DNA from: Antedon mediterranea
Lineage: Eukaryota; Echinodermata; Crinoidea; Comatulida; Antedonidae
Reading direction: 5' to 3'
NCBI RefSeq assembly: GCF_964355755.1
Contig: NC_092680.1
Coordinates: forward strand, 5,435,001 to 5,495,000
DNA: 60,000 bases
Part shown: in pieces, positions 15,401 through 24,100 of the stretch
How positions within the stretch are numbered: the first letter of the stretch is position 1
Layout: every line of letters begins with the position of its first letter
Notes under the pieces: model-generated
The model's database searches: none
What the model saw: only the letters and a program-made list of their open reading frames with translations
What the model was told of the DNA's origin: nothing
Position numbers and translations under genes: made by a program

Positions 15401-18400
15401 GCAGTGTATAAACTGTGACAATGGTATGTGCATTATTGGTATAATATAATTATAATATAAGTCGATTGTCACAGTATCGATTATCTCTTTATATAAAATG
15501 ACATGATCACACCTTCACTTCAAATAAGCAGAATAATGTTTATTATCAACACCGTACTTCTTATTTGTTGCAGGATTTGTACCTACCTTCCAAAATTGTC
15601 CCTTGTACCCACTCAATTTCACCCTTGCCACTGGACAGTCCTACGCCATTGTAGAGGTTACTCTTGAAGCAGTTGACAATGATGGTATAAATATTAATCC
15701 TTTGATTATTGAACCTGCTGGAGCTGTTCTGAATGGAAATCCAGTTGAGTTTACAGAGGAGTTTAGAAATGGAAAACCTTACACTTTTAGAGCAGTTGAT
15801 CCACATGATGATTTGTTGTATGCAGATTGTATTGTTACAGTCAGATTTGTAGGTATGTATCCAGTTAAAAGTTATATTTTTCATTCATACACGTTATTGA
15901 TAATTGAAATAGCTCTTTATAGTATTGTCTGTCTGTCTGTCCGTCTGTAAATTCCAAGATCAGATACTGTAGTACATCACAAAATTCCTAGCTAGTAGAT
16001 TGGTTAACTTGCTTGCTTTTCAATCACAAGATTTAGTGTTTCTACTCCACTACCAAAGTAGCCTGAAATGAGACTAAGTGAGGTATTTTATAAGCGTGAC
16101 GGGTCATGCTGAGATTTACATGTTACTTGTTGTTGGATATATATGTCAACATAAAGGAAAGATCTACGCTAGGGTTGCTGTCAGATCTTTAGTACATATT
16201 AAAAAAAATAATAATGCATGTTTTTTCATCTAATTTCAGATGAAGAGGATCCTGTGATGTTGTGTTCTAAAGATATCACAACAATAACAACTGAAAATAC
16301 TATTCAAATTTCATGGCCATTACCAACCATCACTGATAACTTAGCACCAAGTGAAAGCAAAAGCTTTATTTATAGTCATCAAAATAACTCATTATTTACT
16401 GCTGATACTACGGTTACTGTTGTCATAATGGGCTTTGATTCATTTGACAACTCGGACACCTGTACTTTTTCAGTTGAAGTTATTCAAGCTGGTAAATTTA
16501 TGAATATTTTTAATACATTAGAAACCCTCTTTTGGAACGTCAGGGAAATTAAGGAAAACATTTTTGAGCGAGAGACCCCTATTTAGTGGAGCATAAGGAG
16601 TCAATTTATTGGGTCCCGACAATGTCCCTTTACTTATCAATCATCATCATTGACTTAGCATCAGGGTATTTTTTTTTTGTTCTTCATTGCAATAGTTTTT
16701 CTACATCATGTTCGAATAATGTGTCCTATTGTGCAGACAATTTTTCCAGGTGCAGCAGTTAGTTTTATTTTCAGGGAGTGATGGACACAAAAAATCTTAC
16801 TGTATCAACTATTAAGATGATCTATATTTTCATGTAAAATTTAAGCCTTTGAAACGGAAATAGAGACAATTTTGTTTTTATTTTAGATACGGACTGTGCT
16901 CCATTTCCGGAAGTTTTTAATGGACAGTTAACTTGCAACATTATCAAATCTACTCTTGCAAGAACATGCAATCTCTTTTGTAACGATGGATATGCAATTG
17001 TTCCAATCGATGGCAACTCGGATGGAACTTACGGCTGTATAATTGATGGCAGAGATGAAGCTGTGTGGGAACCAATAGCAAATCCATATAGATGTGCAGG
17101 TTTGTAGTACATGTTTATGGTTTTACTGCCACTTCAGATACCAGTACCTTCCAGTAAAAGTTGGGAAATAAGTTGTGAAAGAGTATCTTTCTGATTTTTG
17201 ATAATATATCAAAGATTTAATATATATCATATATATGAAAAATCCAAGATGTGGTGCATCAATATATTTCTTTGATGTTATTCAGCATATCCAAGATATG
17301 ATATATTTCTATGGACAAGTCTGATACTCGTCATTTACGGATAATTTAATCTTTTCCGTACCTGCCACTAAATATATTTTTGAAGTATGTGTGTTTTCTT
17401 TCTATGGTCATAAATTATGGAATATTGTCACTAATTCACCTCTTACTTTAAAGTTTTGCATTTAAGTTACAACCTTATTCATGTTTAAAGATTGAAATTT
17501 GACTGTTTGAGTAAATCTACAGTAATCTTTACAGAATTATACGAGTAATTAGGTTATTAGATTACCATGTCTCAAGATATATAACAATATTTAAATACTG
17601 AATTTCATTTTATAGAATTAGTTGCACCTGCATTATACATACAGTCTGTTGCAGTTGAATTCACCTTGCCGTCGGATGTATGCATGAACGGTGAAGAAGA
17701 CGTGGTTACTGACGTCAAACAAACACTAGAAAACCAGAATCTTTGTGAAGTCGGAGAGGCTGATGTCTGTGAGGATGTTTCTCTTAACTGTGGCCAAAAT
17801 CAATTACGGAAACGTAGAACTACCACTGAAGACTTTGATGTTGACATAACTGTTACTAGTCCTGGGAGTGAAGATGTTGGTGATGCAAGGAATGACGTCA
17901 CAAGTGCTACAGAAAGTATCTCGAATCTGGTTGATCAAGATGGACTTTCTGTAAATCTTGATGGTGAAGCCTACACAGCAACTGGATATCGAACTAGTGA
18001 ATTTGCTATTTTGTGTCCTTCTGGGCATATTACAATATCATCTATGTGTGGTAAGTTTTTTCAGGTTTTTCCAACAAATCTTTTTTTTAAACAAATATAG
18101 TCACTTTGTTTTGGAAATTGAAATTGAAAACAATATGATATTGTTTTTGTATTTCGTGAGCTTGTCCAACTTTTATAATATTAAAATGTTATATAATATT
18201 GTCTTGTTCTTGTTTAGCTGCCTGTCCTGCAGGAACTTCGTATTCAAATAATGGGTGTTCATATTGTGATGCCAACTACTACCAAGATTCGTCGGCTCAA
18301 ACGGATTGCCATGCATGCAACAGTGGTGCAATTAGTGATGAAGGCAGTTATAGAGCTGATCAATGTGAGTATATAGAGTGGTATTTTAAAACATTAATTC

Positions 18401-19166
18401 AGCAATGTATATTGCAGATGATATTTTTTCCATTTATTATAACATGTATATGCTGTACAAAACATATCTCAAAATTGTTGAAAAGTATGATTTGCTAAAT
18501 GTGGTCCTATTACAAAGTAGCATGTATTTCATTATTGAATAAATCTCTTTCATTTTAGGTGTCAAAGCAGAGAAACTTGAAGATAATTCATGGTCTACAG
18601 AACTGATTGTAGTAGTTGCTGTCGCATGTTCCCTCGTATTCCTCTTCTTGGTCCTCGTACCAATCGCATGCTGTTGCTGTTACAGTTGTTGTGAAGAGCG
18701 CGATTATGAGAAAAGTCTGCCACATTCTAGCAGATCTCATTTAAATCGTGCGTACGATGATGAGTTAGATGTGATTGACGCCAACATGTTTGATAGCACT
18801 GAACACTACAATGATATGGATCATCCAAGTTATCAAAGCTTACATACGAATGGACGGATGATACGCATTCCAACCATTTCAAAAGGAACTGATAAATCGG
18901 ATTATGAAATGAACATTTCTAACGGTAACGGTCATGCGTATATAAATTCTGATGATATACCCCCAACACCAACGGCAGTTCCTCCACCACCTCCCGTGGA
19001 GTTAGGGAACGGTTTCGGACCACACACACCACCTCCGCCTCCACCACCACCTCCGGCACTCAACATCAATGGAAATAATTCAAATGTATATTCGCATGAA
19101 CCGGTTAGAGTGAGAGCGACTTTAAAGGGCAGTGTGAAAACTAATGGATCCCTAACCCGGGTTTAG
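1157..19166 (+). CDS. Multi-EGF / HYR / sushi / GCC2-GCC3 type I membrane protein, 3' part of gene
   Basis: At least 23 exons make about 1350 residues of an extracellular adhesion or receptor-like protein. Exons: 1157-1318, 2496-2657, 3329-3493, 3935-4054, 4522-4644, 7794-7904, 9209-9343, 10092-10202, 10467-10586, 10816-10929, 11083-11199, 12822-12929, 13334-13447, 13769-13882, 14155-14277, 14674-14787, 15225-15332 (17 EGF-like), 15574-15852 and 16240-16491 (HYR-like), 16887-17099 (sushi), 17616-18050, 18218-18364 (GCC2/GCC3) and 18559-19166 (membrane segment, tail, stop). Every junction is AG/GT and every internal intron is phase 1, the rule for shuffled extracellular modules, which strongly supports the chain. 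The 5' end is missing. The order EGF-HYR-sushi-GCC recalls SVEP1-type proteins, but the membrane anchor and polyproline tail do not. Function in adhesion, matrix binding or recognition is inferred. Confidence 0.85.
1519..1833 (+). repeat. Dispersed repeat, copy 1 of 2
   Basis: About 310 bp beginning CTTAAAGATGTATTGTCCCC and ending CAAAGTCTGATTT. It matches 9734-10029 along its whole length with small indels, including the shared GGTCAAATTGGCTGCCAGCC segment. Both copies are in introns of the same gene and in the same orientation. No terminal inverted repeat or coding capacity was seen. Confidence 0.85.
3935..9343 (+). CDS. EGF exons 4-7 of the multi-EGF gene
   Basis: Four exons (3935-4054, 4522-4644, 7794-7904, 9209-9343) each give one EGF module with the usual C-x-N-G-G-x-C and C-x-C-x-x-G-(Y/F)-x-G-x-x-C patterns; exon 7 ends less typically (YGLPNC). 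All begin and end in phase 1. The 3.1 kb intron between exons 5 and 6 holds two tandem-repeat fields. No extra EGF exon was found in it. Confidence 0.85.
4118..4262 (+). repeat. GGGACACTCT minisatellite inside a dispersed repeat
   Basis: About ten imperfect units of roughly 12-16 bp built on GGGACAC(C/T)CTC/ACTT. The flanks (CTATTAAGAACACACTCC) resemble sequences near 15055-15110 and 16555-16640, so the minisatellite looks like an internal expansion of a dispersed element. It lies in an intron. Confidence 0.75.
4655..5450 (+). repeat. Diverged tandem repeat, about 110-145 bp units
   Basis: The phrase GTGCATGACATCAAATGGAATG recurs in altered form near 4660, 4770, 4907, 5045, 5185 and 5410. 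Each copy is followed by a TTTGCACTTT-like phrase about 30-60 bp later and by a CTACACTTGCAG-like phrase. Spacing is about 110-145 bp, longer before the last copy. It is an old, decaying array within the intron between EGF exons 5 and 6. Confidence 0.7.
5867..6170 (+). repeat. 84-bp tandem repeat, about 3.6 copies
   Basis: Units begin TTAACTAGTACAATTTACAT at 5920, 6004 and 6088, exactly 84 bp apart and nearly identical; a partial unit precedes at 5867. Each contains ACTAGTCCATGGCACAC and CAGTACGCACATGCAAT. The low divergence says the expansion is young. Intronic. Confidence 0.95.
6335..6490 (+). repeat. Fragment of a dispersed element (CCCCTACTCTTTT family)
   Basis: A GC-richer block ending GATCCCCTACTCTTTTCGAT. 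The ending is shared with 45570-45590 in the inserted block at 45425-45735, suggesting one repeat family. Boundaries are uncertain. Confidence 0.45.
7964..8004. repeat. Perfect 13-bp inverted repeat (hairpin)
   Basis: TTTAGTGTAGTTC at 7964-7976 and its exact complement GAACTACACTAAA at 7992-8004. The outer flanks (TTCACACTGAGAAC and GTTCTCACTGGTGTGAA) add a second overlapping dyad. It is the only structure seen in the 7905-9208 intron, which otherwise looks like unremarkable AT-rich DNA. Confidence 0.7.
9391..9607. mobile_element. MITE-like palindromic element, intact copy
   Basis: The two halves are near inverse complements: the left half holds GGAATATTTGGTAATACAAC and ATCACATGTG, the right half holds CACATGTGATGCTGTATTAC followed by CAAATATTCC. 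Outer ends carry TACTGTATCTAC and GGAGATACAGCA. No coding capacity. A second copy at 45343-45850 is split by another insertion. Confidence 0.75.
9734..10029 (+). repeat. Dispersed repeat, copy 2 of 2
   Basis: Second copy of the repeat at 1519-1833, same orientation. It differs by short indels, a GTT microsatellite gain, and a three-base expansion in the CAGCC segment. It ends about 60 bp before an EGF exon. Confidence 0.85.
10092..12929 (+). CDS. EGF exons 8-12 of the multi-EGF gene
   Basis: Exons 10092-10202, 10467-10586, 10816-10929, 11083-11199 and 12822-12929 each encode one EGF module. Exon 9 lacks the usual first-cysteine spacing (it begins [13 protein letters not shown]) but keeps six cysteines. 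The intron before exon 12 is long (1.6 kb) and holds a decayed MITE and a perfect 13-bp-arm palindrome. Confidence 0.85.
10354..10420. repeat. Inverted repeat, 21-bp arms
   Basis: TAAGGCCGTGTTTCCGCAGCC (10354-10374) pairs with GGCTGCCAAAACACGGCCTTA (10400-10420), with only two mismatched positions in the arms and a 25-bp AT-rich loop. It is a small foldback element in the intron before EGF exon 9. Confidence 0.8.
11229..11356. mobile_element. Decayed copy of the CCAATCACAA MITE family
   Basis: It contains GTTCCCACTAAG, GCAAGTAATTTGACCAATCA and GCTTGTCATTGGTCA, the same ordered blocks as the better-preserved element at 32774-32955. It starts about 30 bp after the EGF exon that ends at 11199. 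Confidence 0.65.
11385..11421. repeat. Palindrome with 13-bp perfect arms
   Basis: CTAGATGGTACGC at 11385-11397 and GCGTACCATCTAG at 11409-11421 are exact complements around an 11-bp CG-rich loop (TCGCTTCGCTC). Its GC and CpG content stands out from the AT-rich intron. It could be the fused ends of a foldback transposon. Confidence 0.8.
11422..12821. other. Intron remainder before EGF exon 12
   Basis: AT-rich DNA with a short foldback (GAGTCCAA and TTGGACTC near 11618-11646) and a GC-richer patch near 12330-12500 that may be old transposon sequence. No exon was recognised. Confidence 0.4.
13334..15332 (+). CDS. EGF exons 13-17 of the multi-EGF gene
   Basis: Exons 13334-13447, 13769-13882, 14155-14277, 14674-14787 and 15225-15332 each encode a six-cysteine EGF module in phase 1/phase 1 exons. 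Donors are strong (gtaagt or gtaggt) apart from minor variation. The last EGF exon is followed directly by the HYR exons, which marks the change in module type. Confidence 0.85.
15045..15175 (+). repeat. Related dispersed repeat fragment (AGGACACCCCTATTAAGTGG)
   Basis: The segment has the same AGGACACCCCTATTAAGTGG-type core as the minisatellite-bearing element at 4118-4290 but without tandem expansion. A more decayed relative sits at about 16525-16640. Intronic. Confidence 0.55.
15574..16491 (+). CDS. Two HYR-like (hyalin repeat) exons
   Basis: Exons 15574-15852 (93 codons) and 16240-16491 (84 codons) encode beta-rich, Ig-like modules. The first starts with FQNCP, has an AxDNDG-type centre (AVDNDGINI) and a late [17 protein letters not shown] segment. 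The second starts DEEDPVMLC, has WPLPTITDN and ends with [13 protein letters not shown]. This is the hyalin-repeat pattern (an aromatic and Asp-Asn centre, then a Cys near the last strand). HYR modules are adhesion modules and are abundant in echinoderms. Identification is by motif only. Confidence 0.75.
15923..15950 (+). repeat. (GTCT)n microsatellite, short
   Basis: About five TGTC units with one interruption (GTCTGTCTGTCTGTCCGTCTG) in the intron between the two HYR exons. Confidence 0.85.
16887..17099 (+). CDS. Sushi (CCP) module exon
   Basis: A 71-codon phase 1/phase 1 exon beginning [13 protein letters not shown], with four main cysteines, a [12 protein letters not shown] central strand and a W then C near the end (VWEP, YRCAG). 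This is the complement-control-protein module. It follows the HYR exons directly, the neighbour arrangement seen in HYR-sushi proteins. Confidence 0.8.
17616..18050 (+). CDS. Linker exon with furin-type RKRR site
   Basis: A 145-codon exon with two similar alternating strand/helix halves separated by a dibasic run Leu-Arg-Lys-Arg-Arg-Thr (about 17805-17822). RKRR fits the furin consensus R-x-K/R-R, so the ectodomain could be cleaved here and the halves remain associated. The second half ([11 protein letters not shown] onward) is acidic and ends with a Cys pair before the GCC2/GCC3 exon. A comparable segment with a basic site precedes the GCC-type repeats in SVEP1-like proteins. That comparison is from general knowledge and not aligned. 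Confidence 0.7.
18218..18364 (+). CDS. GCC2/GCC3 (ephrin-receptor-like) cysteine-rich exon
   Basis: A 49-codon exon reading [20 protein letters not shown], then [13 protein letters not shown] and a final Cys, the spacing of GCC2_GCC3 / ephrin-receptor-like domains (CPxGT, CxxCxxGxYQD, CxxC). It lies one exon before the membrane anchor, so this is the juxtamembrane ectodomain module. Phase 1 at both ends. Confidence 0.8.
18559..19166 (+). CDS. Terminal exon: membrane helix, Cys cluster, polyproline tail
   Basis: After a short linker, a helix of about 23 hydrophobic residues ([19 protein letters not shown]) spans the membrane. It is followed at once by CCCCYSCC, a likely palmitoylation cluster. 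The tail is about 165 residues, rich in Asp, Asn and Ser, and has two proline runs: [12 protein letters not shown], and TPP followed by eight more prolines (11 in 12 residues). Such runs bind profilin, SH3 or WW/EVH1 domains, so a link to the actin cytoskeleton is plausible but inferred. The stop TAG is at 19164-19166. Confidence 0.85.
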
Positions 19167-21197
19167 TACAATTCAATTCGGAATTTTGTAATCAAGACTT
19201 TTGGATGTTATGAACCACCAGATGATTTTTTAATTAATATATAATGAATTGATCAAAAAAGTAAAGGTAACGATGTACAGCTATGATTTTCATAGCTTAT
19301 TAATTTGTTTAACATTGTAAAAACGTTCTAACTTTTCCTTTCAAAATATATTTATTGTTTAAATATTGTTGTTACTTTTATTATTTATTTTGTAGTGTCA
19401 TTAATTGATAGATACAGGAGTCATGTCAACATGTCGTCCAAAGTAGTAGTATTTTAAAAATATTTTCATTTCAATTTTACTATGAACATATTTTTTAATA
19501 TTTTCATTACAGTTTTACTATAAACAATTAAGCGTCTTTTGTTTGTTGGTGCTTTTTATAAGATAACTTTTAAAATAAAATTAGAGGCAAGTTCAATGAT
19601 TTGCAAATACCACTCTTCTATAAATACTGGTTTAAAACATTTTAAATTTTAGAAATTGTAAATTAAAGTAATCTTAAATTGTTTCAAACCACTTTAATTA
19701 AATTAGTGTTAACCGACGAAATTGCAATTTTTTTTAACCAGTATTTTAAGAAGGAAACCGTTTTGTATTTTACTTTGATTGCATTTGTTTTGTTGTGAAA
19801 GTGGAGCCAAGGGGGTATGAACATTTGAAGCAGCTCTTCTTTGTACTGATACCATGGTTCAAAAACCTTGTTTTCATTCTCTGCATGTCATACAGAGCTA
19901 TTGCTGAAGAATAAATAAGGGGCTAAATTATATTACAACACATACTCTTTCGAGGTATTTGTCCCATGGGCCCTTGGACCACACCCATGATGATACGCTC
20001 TAAATCATTTTCTATGCATGTCATTTGTTTTTATTTTTAGTTTAATACTAATACCAAAACATTGTCACTTATTCAGTTATTATATATTATTATTTTATTA
20101 TTATTCATTAGTTATATCTTGTTATTTTCAATTGAGTGTAGTCTTTTCTGTAAATTTAGGTTATTTTTTTTACATTTCTTTGCCAGCAATAGAAAAGAAT
20201 GGGATGTTATTTCATTTTAATTCAAGCGCAAATATTTTTAAACAACTCACCGATTTAAATAATTAGTTTTTTAGTAACTTTTGATCACAACATATAAATT
20301 GAAAAAATGTTTATGGTTACACAGATACGTTTTCACGCTAAATCACTGTTTTTTGCTTTGATGAAAGTAGACTATGCATTTTGATAAATTAATTAAAAAA
20401 TTATTAAGTCAAGCCATTAATGAACAAAAATAATAATAGATTATTTAATGTAAATTAGTAATTATTTATACATATATCGCCTTGTATTGCCCACTCCAGA
20501 ATGATTATTTTTAAAGAGAGCAGGTGTTGTAATTTACAATATGTAATAAAGTATAAATTAATATCCGCTGGTCGGTATAATGTTATAATAATATAAAACA
20601 TTATATAGGTAATGTTGGGGAACACTGTTTCTGGGACAACTGATTTAATTCTGTTACACCTATATTTTTTTTATCGACAGAAGCTATCGGCACGGTCAAC
20701 CATGATCAAATGCAGTACATTGTATCATTTACTATAGTTGTGTATGGATAATGCCTTTTTTTACTGACAATTGTATGCTGTTTATCGGCAAAGAGAACTA
20801 GGCGTACTGTCAAGTGTGCCTATAGAACACTTTACATTAGATGATAGATATTGATTGTCAACTGTGCTGATAGAGGAATATCGAGCATGTAAACTCATAT
20901 AAGTGGCGGGAACATGCATTTCATTTCATCATTTACTGTGGTCTAATTACATAATATAATTTGTATAATATCATGTCTTTCCAGTTTAGAGAGAATATTG
21001 TTGTACAAACTTACACATTGCCTTTAAACTACTTTTATGCTTTGTACATACATATTATGAATAATTAAATTGAGTTATTTTGTATATGTTGTTTTCTTTT
21101 ATAATAAAATAACTTAATAATGTAATGTAACTGTTTAATATACTGTATGTATTGATAAAACGTGCGCAGAACACAATATGTGATTCTCCGCTATATT
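19167..21197. other. 3' UTR and intergenic DNA
   Basis: Downstream of the EGF gene stop. Candidate AATAAA signals occur near 19907 and 20546, with AATAAA-like runs near 19573 and 21104; which one is used cannot be told. Nothing else was recognised. Confidence 0.5.
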
Positions 21198-24100
21198 AGT
21201 ACAGGGATTTTATCGAAAAATATCGACCTTTCCATTTATTTTTTATTATAACTGGATACTTATAATAATACTCATAATTGACATGCACAAAACGCCTTAT
21301 ATGATTCCGCACATGTCAATTATTATATAGAAATCAGTTATGTATGAAAATAAATTGGTCCATTTTTTTTCAAAAAAATTGCAAAATGTCGACCTTTCAA
21401 AAGAACTGGTTACTATAATATAATTGACATGCGCAAAACACATTATTTGACTCTGCGCATGTAATTTATGATATAGTAAGCAGTTTCGTCAAAAAATAAA
21501 AGGGTCGAAAATACGCACTTTTCAATATTCAATTATTGCAATAATATTGCTATATATGCGTATATATTGCATTATCATCATTTTATAGACGTATAGTACG
21601 CAGTTTTGTCGAAAAATGAAAGTGTTGAAAATGGCAAATTTTCGACCTTTTTATTTTTCGATAAAACTGGTTAATATAGCACAATTGACATGCGCAGAAC
21701 CCATTATTGGCCACTGCGCATGTTTATTATGCTATAGTAACCATTTATGTCAAAACTGGTTACTATAGCACAATTGACATGCGCAGAACCCATTATTCGT
21801 CCCTGCGCATGTTTATTATGCAATAGTAACCATTTATGTCAAAAAATAAAAGGGTCGAAAATCGGCCATTTTTCGAAAATTTTCCTGTACTATAGTACAG
21901 GATTTTTTTCGAAAAAATGGCCAATTTTCGATCTTTTTATTTTTCGATTAAACTGGTTACTATAGCACAATTAACATGCGCAAAACTCATTAGTGGCTTC
22001 TGCGCATGTTTATTATGCTATAGTAACCATTTTTGTCAAAACTGGTTACTGTAGCACAATTGACATGCGCAGAACCCATTATTCGTCTCTGCGCATGTTT
22101 ATTATGTAATAGTAACCATTTATGTCAAAAAATAAAAGGGTCGAAAATCGGCAATTTTTCAAAAATTTCCCTGTACACGGATTTTTAAAAAAATGGCAAA
22201 TTTTCAACCTTTTTATTATGACAAAACTGCTTACTATAGCACAATTGACATGCGCAGAACCCATTATTCGCCACTGCGCATGTTTATTATGCTATAGTAA
22301 CCATTTATGTCAAAACTGGTTACTATAGCACAATTGACATGCGCAGAACCCGTTATTCGTCCCTGCGCATGTTTATTATGCAATAGTAACCATTTATGTC
22401 AAAAAATAAAAGGGTCGAAAATCGGTCATTTTTCAAAAATTTCCCTGTACTATAGTACACGGATTTTAAAAAAAATGGCAAATTTTGGACCTTTTTATTT
22501 TTCGATAAAACTGGTTACTATAGCACAATTGACATGCGCAGAACCCATTATTCACCTTTGCGCATGTTTATTATGCTATAGTAACCATTTATGTCAAAAC
22601 TGGTTACTATAGCACAATTGACATGCGCAGAACCCATTATTCGTCTCTGCGCATGTTTATTATGCAATAGTAACCATTTATGTAAAAAAATAAAAGGGTC
22701 GAAAATCGGCCATTTTTCGAAAATTTCCCTGTACTATAGTACAGGATTTTTTTCAAAAAAATGGCCAATTTTCGATCTTTTTATTTTTCGATAAAACTGG
22801 TTACTATAGCACAATTGACATGCGCAGAACCCATTATTCGCCTCTGCGCATATTCATTATGCTATAGTAACCATTTATGTCAAAAAATAAAAGGGTAAAA
22901 AATCGGCCATTTTTCGAAAATTTCCCTGTACTATAGTACAGGATTTTTTTCAACAAAATGGCCAATTTTCGATCTTTTTATTTTTCGATAAAACTGGTTA
23001 CTATAGCACAATTGACATGCGCAGAACCCATTATTGGCTTCTGCGCATATCCATTATGCTATAGTAACCATTTATGCCAAAACTGGTTACTATAGCACAA
23101 TTGACATGCGCAGAACCCATTATTCGTCTCTGCACATGTTTATTATGCAATAGTAACCATTTATGTCAAAAAATAAAAGGGTCGAAAATCGGTCATTTTT
23201 CAAAAATTTCCCTGTACTATAGTACAGTGATTTTTAAAAAAATGGCAAATTTTCGATCTTTTAATTTTTCGATAAAACTGGTTACTATAGCACAATTGAC
23301 ATGCGCAGAACCCATTATTCGCCACTGCGCATGTTTATTATGCTATAGTAACCATTTATGTCAAAACTGGTTACTATAGCACAATTGATATGCGCAGAAC
23401 CCATTATTCGTCTCTGCGCATGTTTATTATGCAATTGTAACCATTTATGTCAAAAAATAAAAGGGTCGAAAATCGGTCATTTTTCAAAAATTTCCCTGTA
23501 CTATAGTACAGTGATTTAAAAAAAATGGCCAATTTTCGATCTTTTTATTTTTCGATAAAACTGGTTACTATGGCACAATTGACATGCGCATGTTTATTAT
23601 GCTATAGTAACCATTTATGTCAAAACTGGTTACTATAACACAATTGACATGCGCAGAACCCATTATTCGTCTCTGCGCATGTTTATTATGCAATAGTAAC
23701 CATTTATGTCAAAAAATAAAAGGGTAAAAAATCGGCAATTTTTCGAAAATTTCCCTGTACTATAGTACAGGATTTTTTTCGAAAAAAATGGCCAATTTTC
23801 GATCTTTTTATTTTTCGATAAAACTGGTTACTATAGCACAATTGACATGCGCAGAACCCATTATTCGCCTCTGCGCATATTCATTATGCTATAGTAACCA
23901 TTTATGCCAAAACTGGTTACTATAGCACAATTGACATGCGCAGAACCCATTATTCGTCTCTGCGCATGTTTATTATGCTATAGTAACCATTTATGTCACA
24001 AAATAAAAGGGTAAAAAATCGGCCATTTTTCGAAAATTTCCCTGTACTATAGTACAGGATTTTTTTCGAAAAAATGGCCAATTTTCGATCTTTTTATTTT

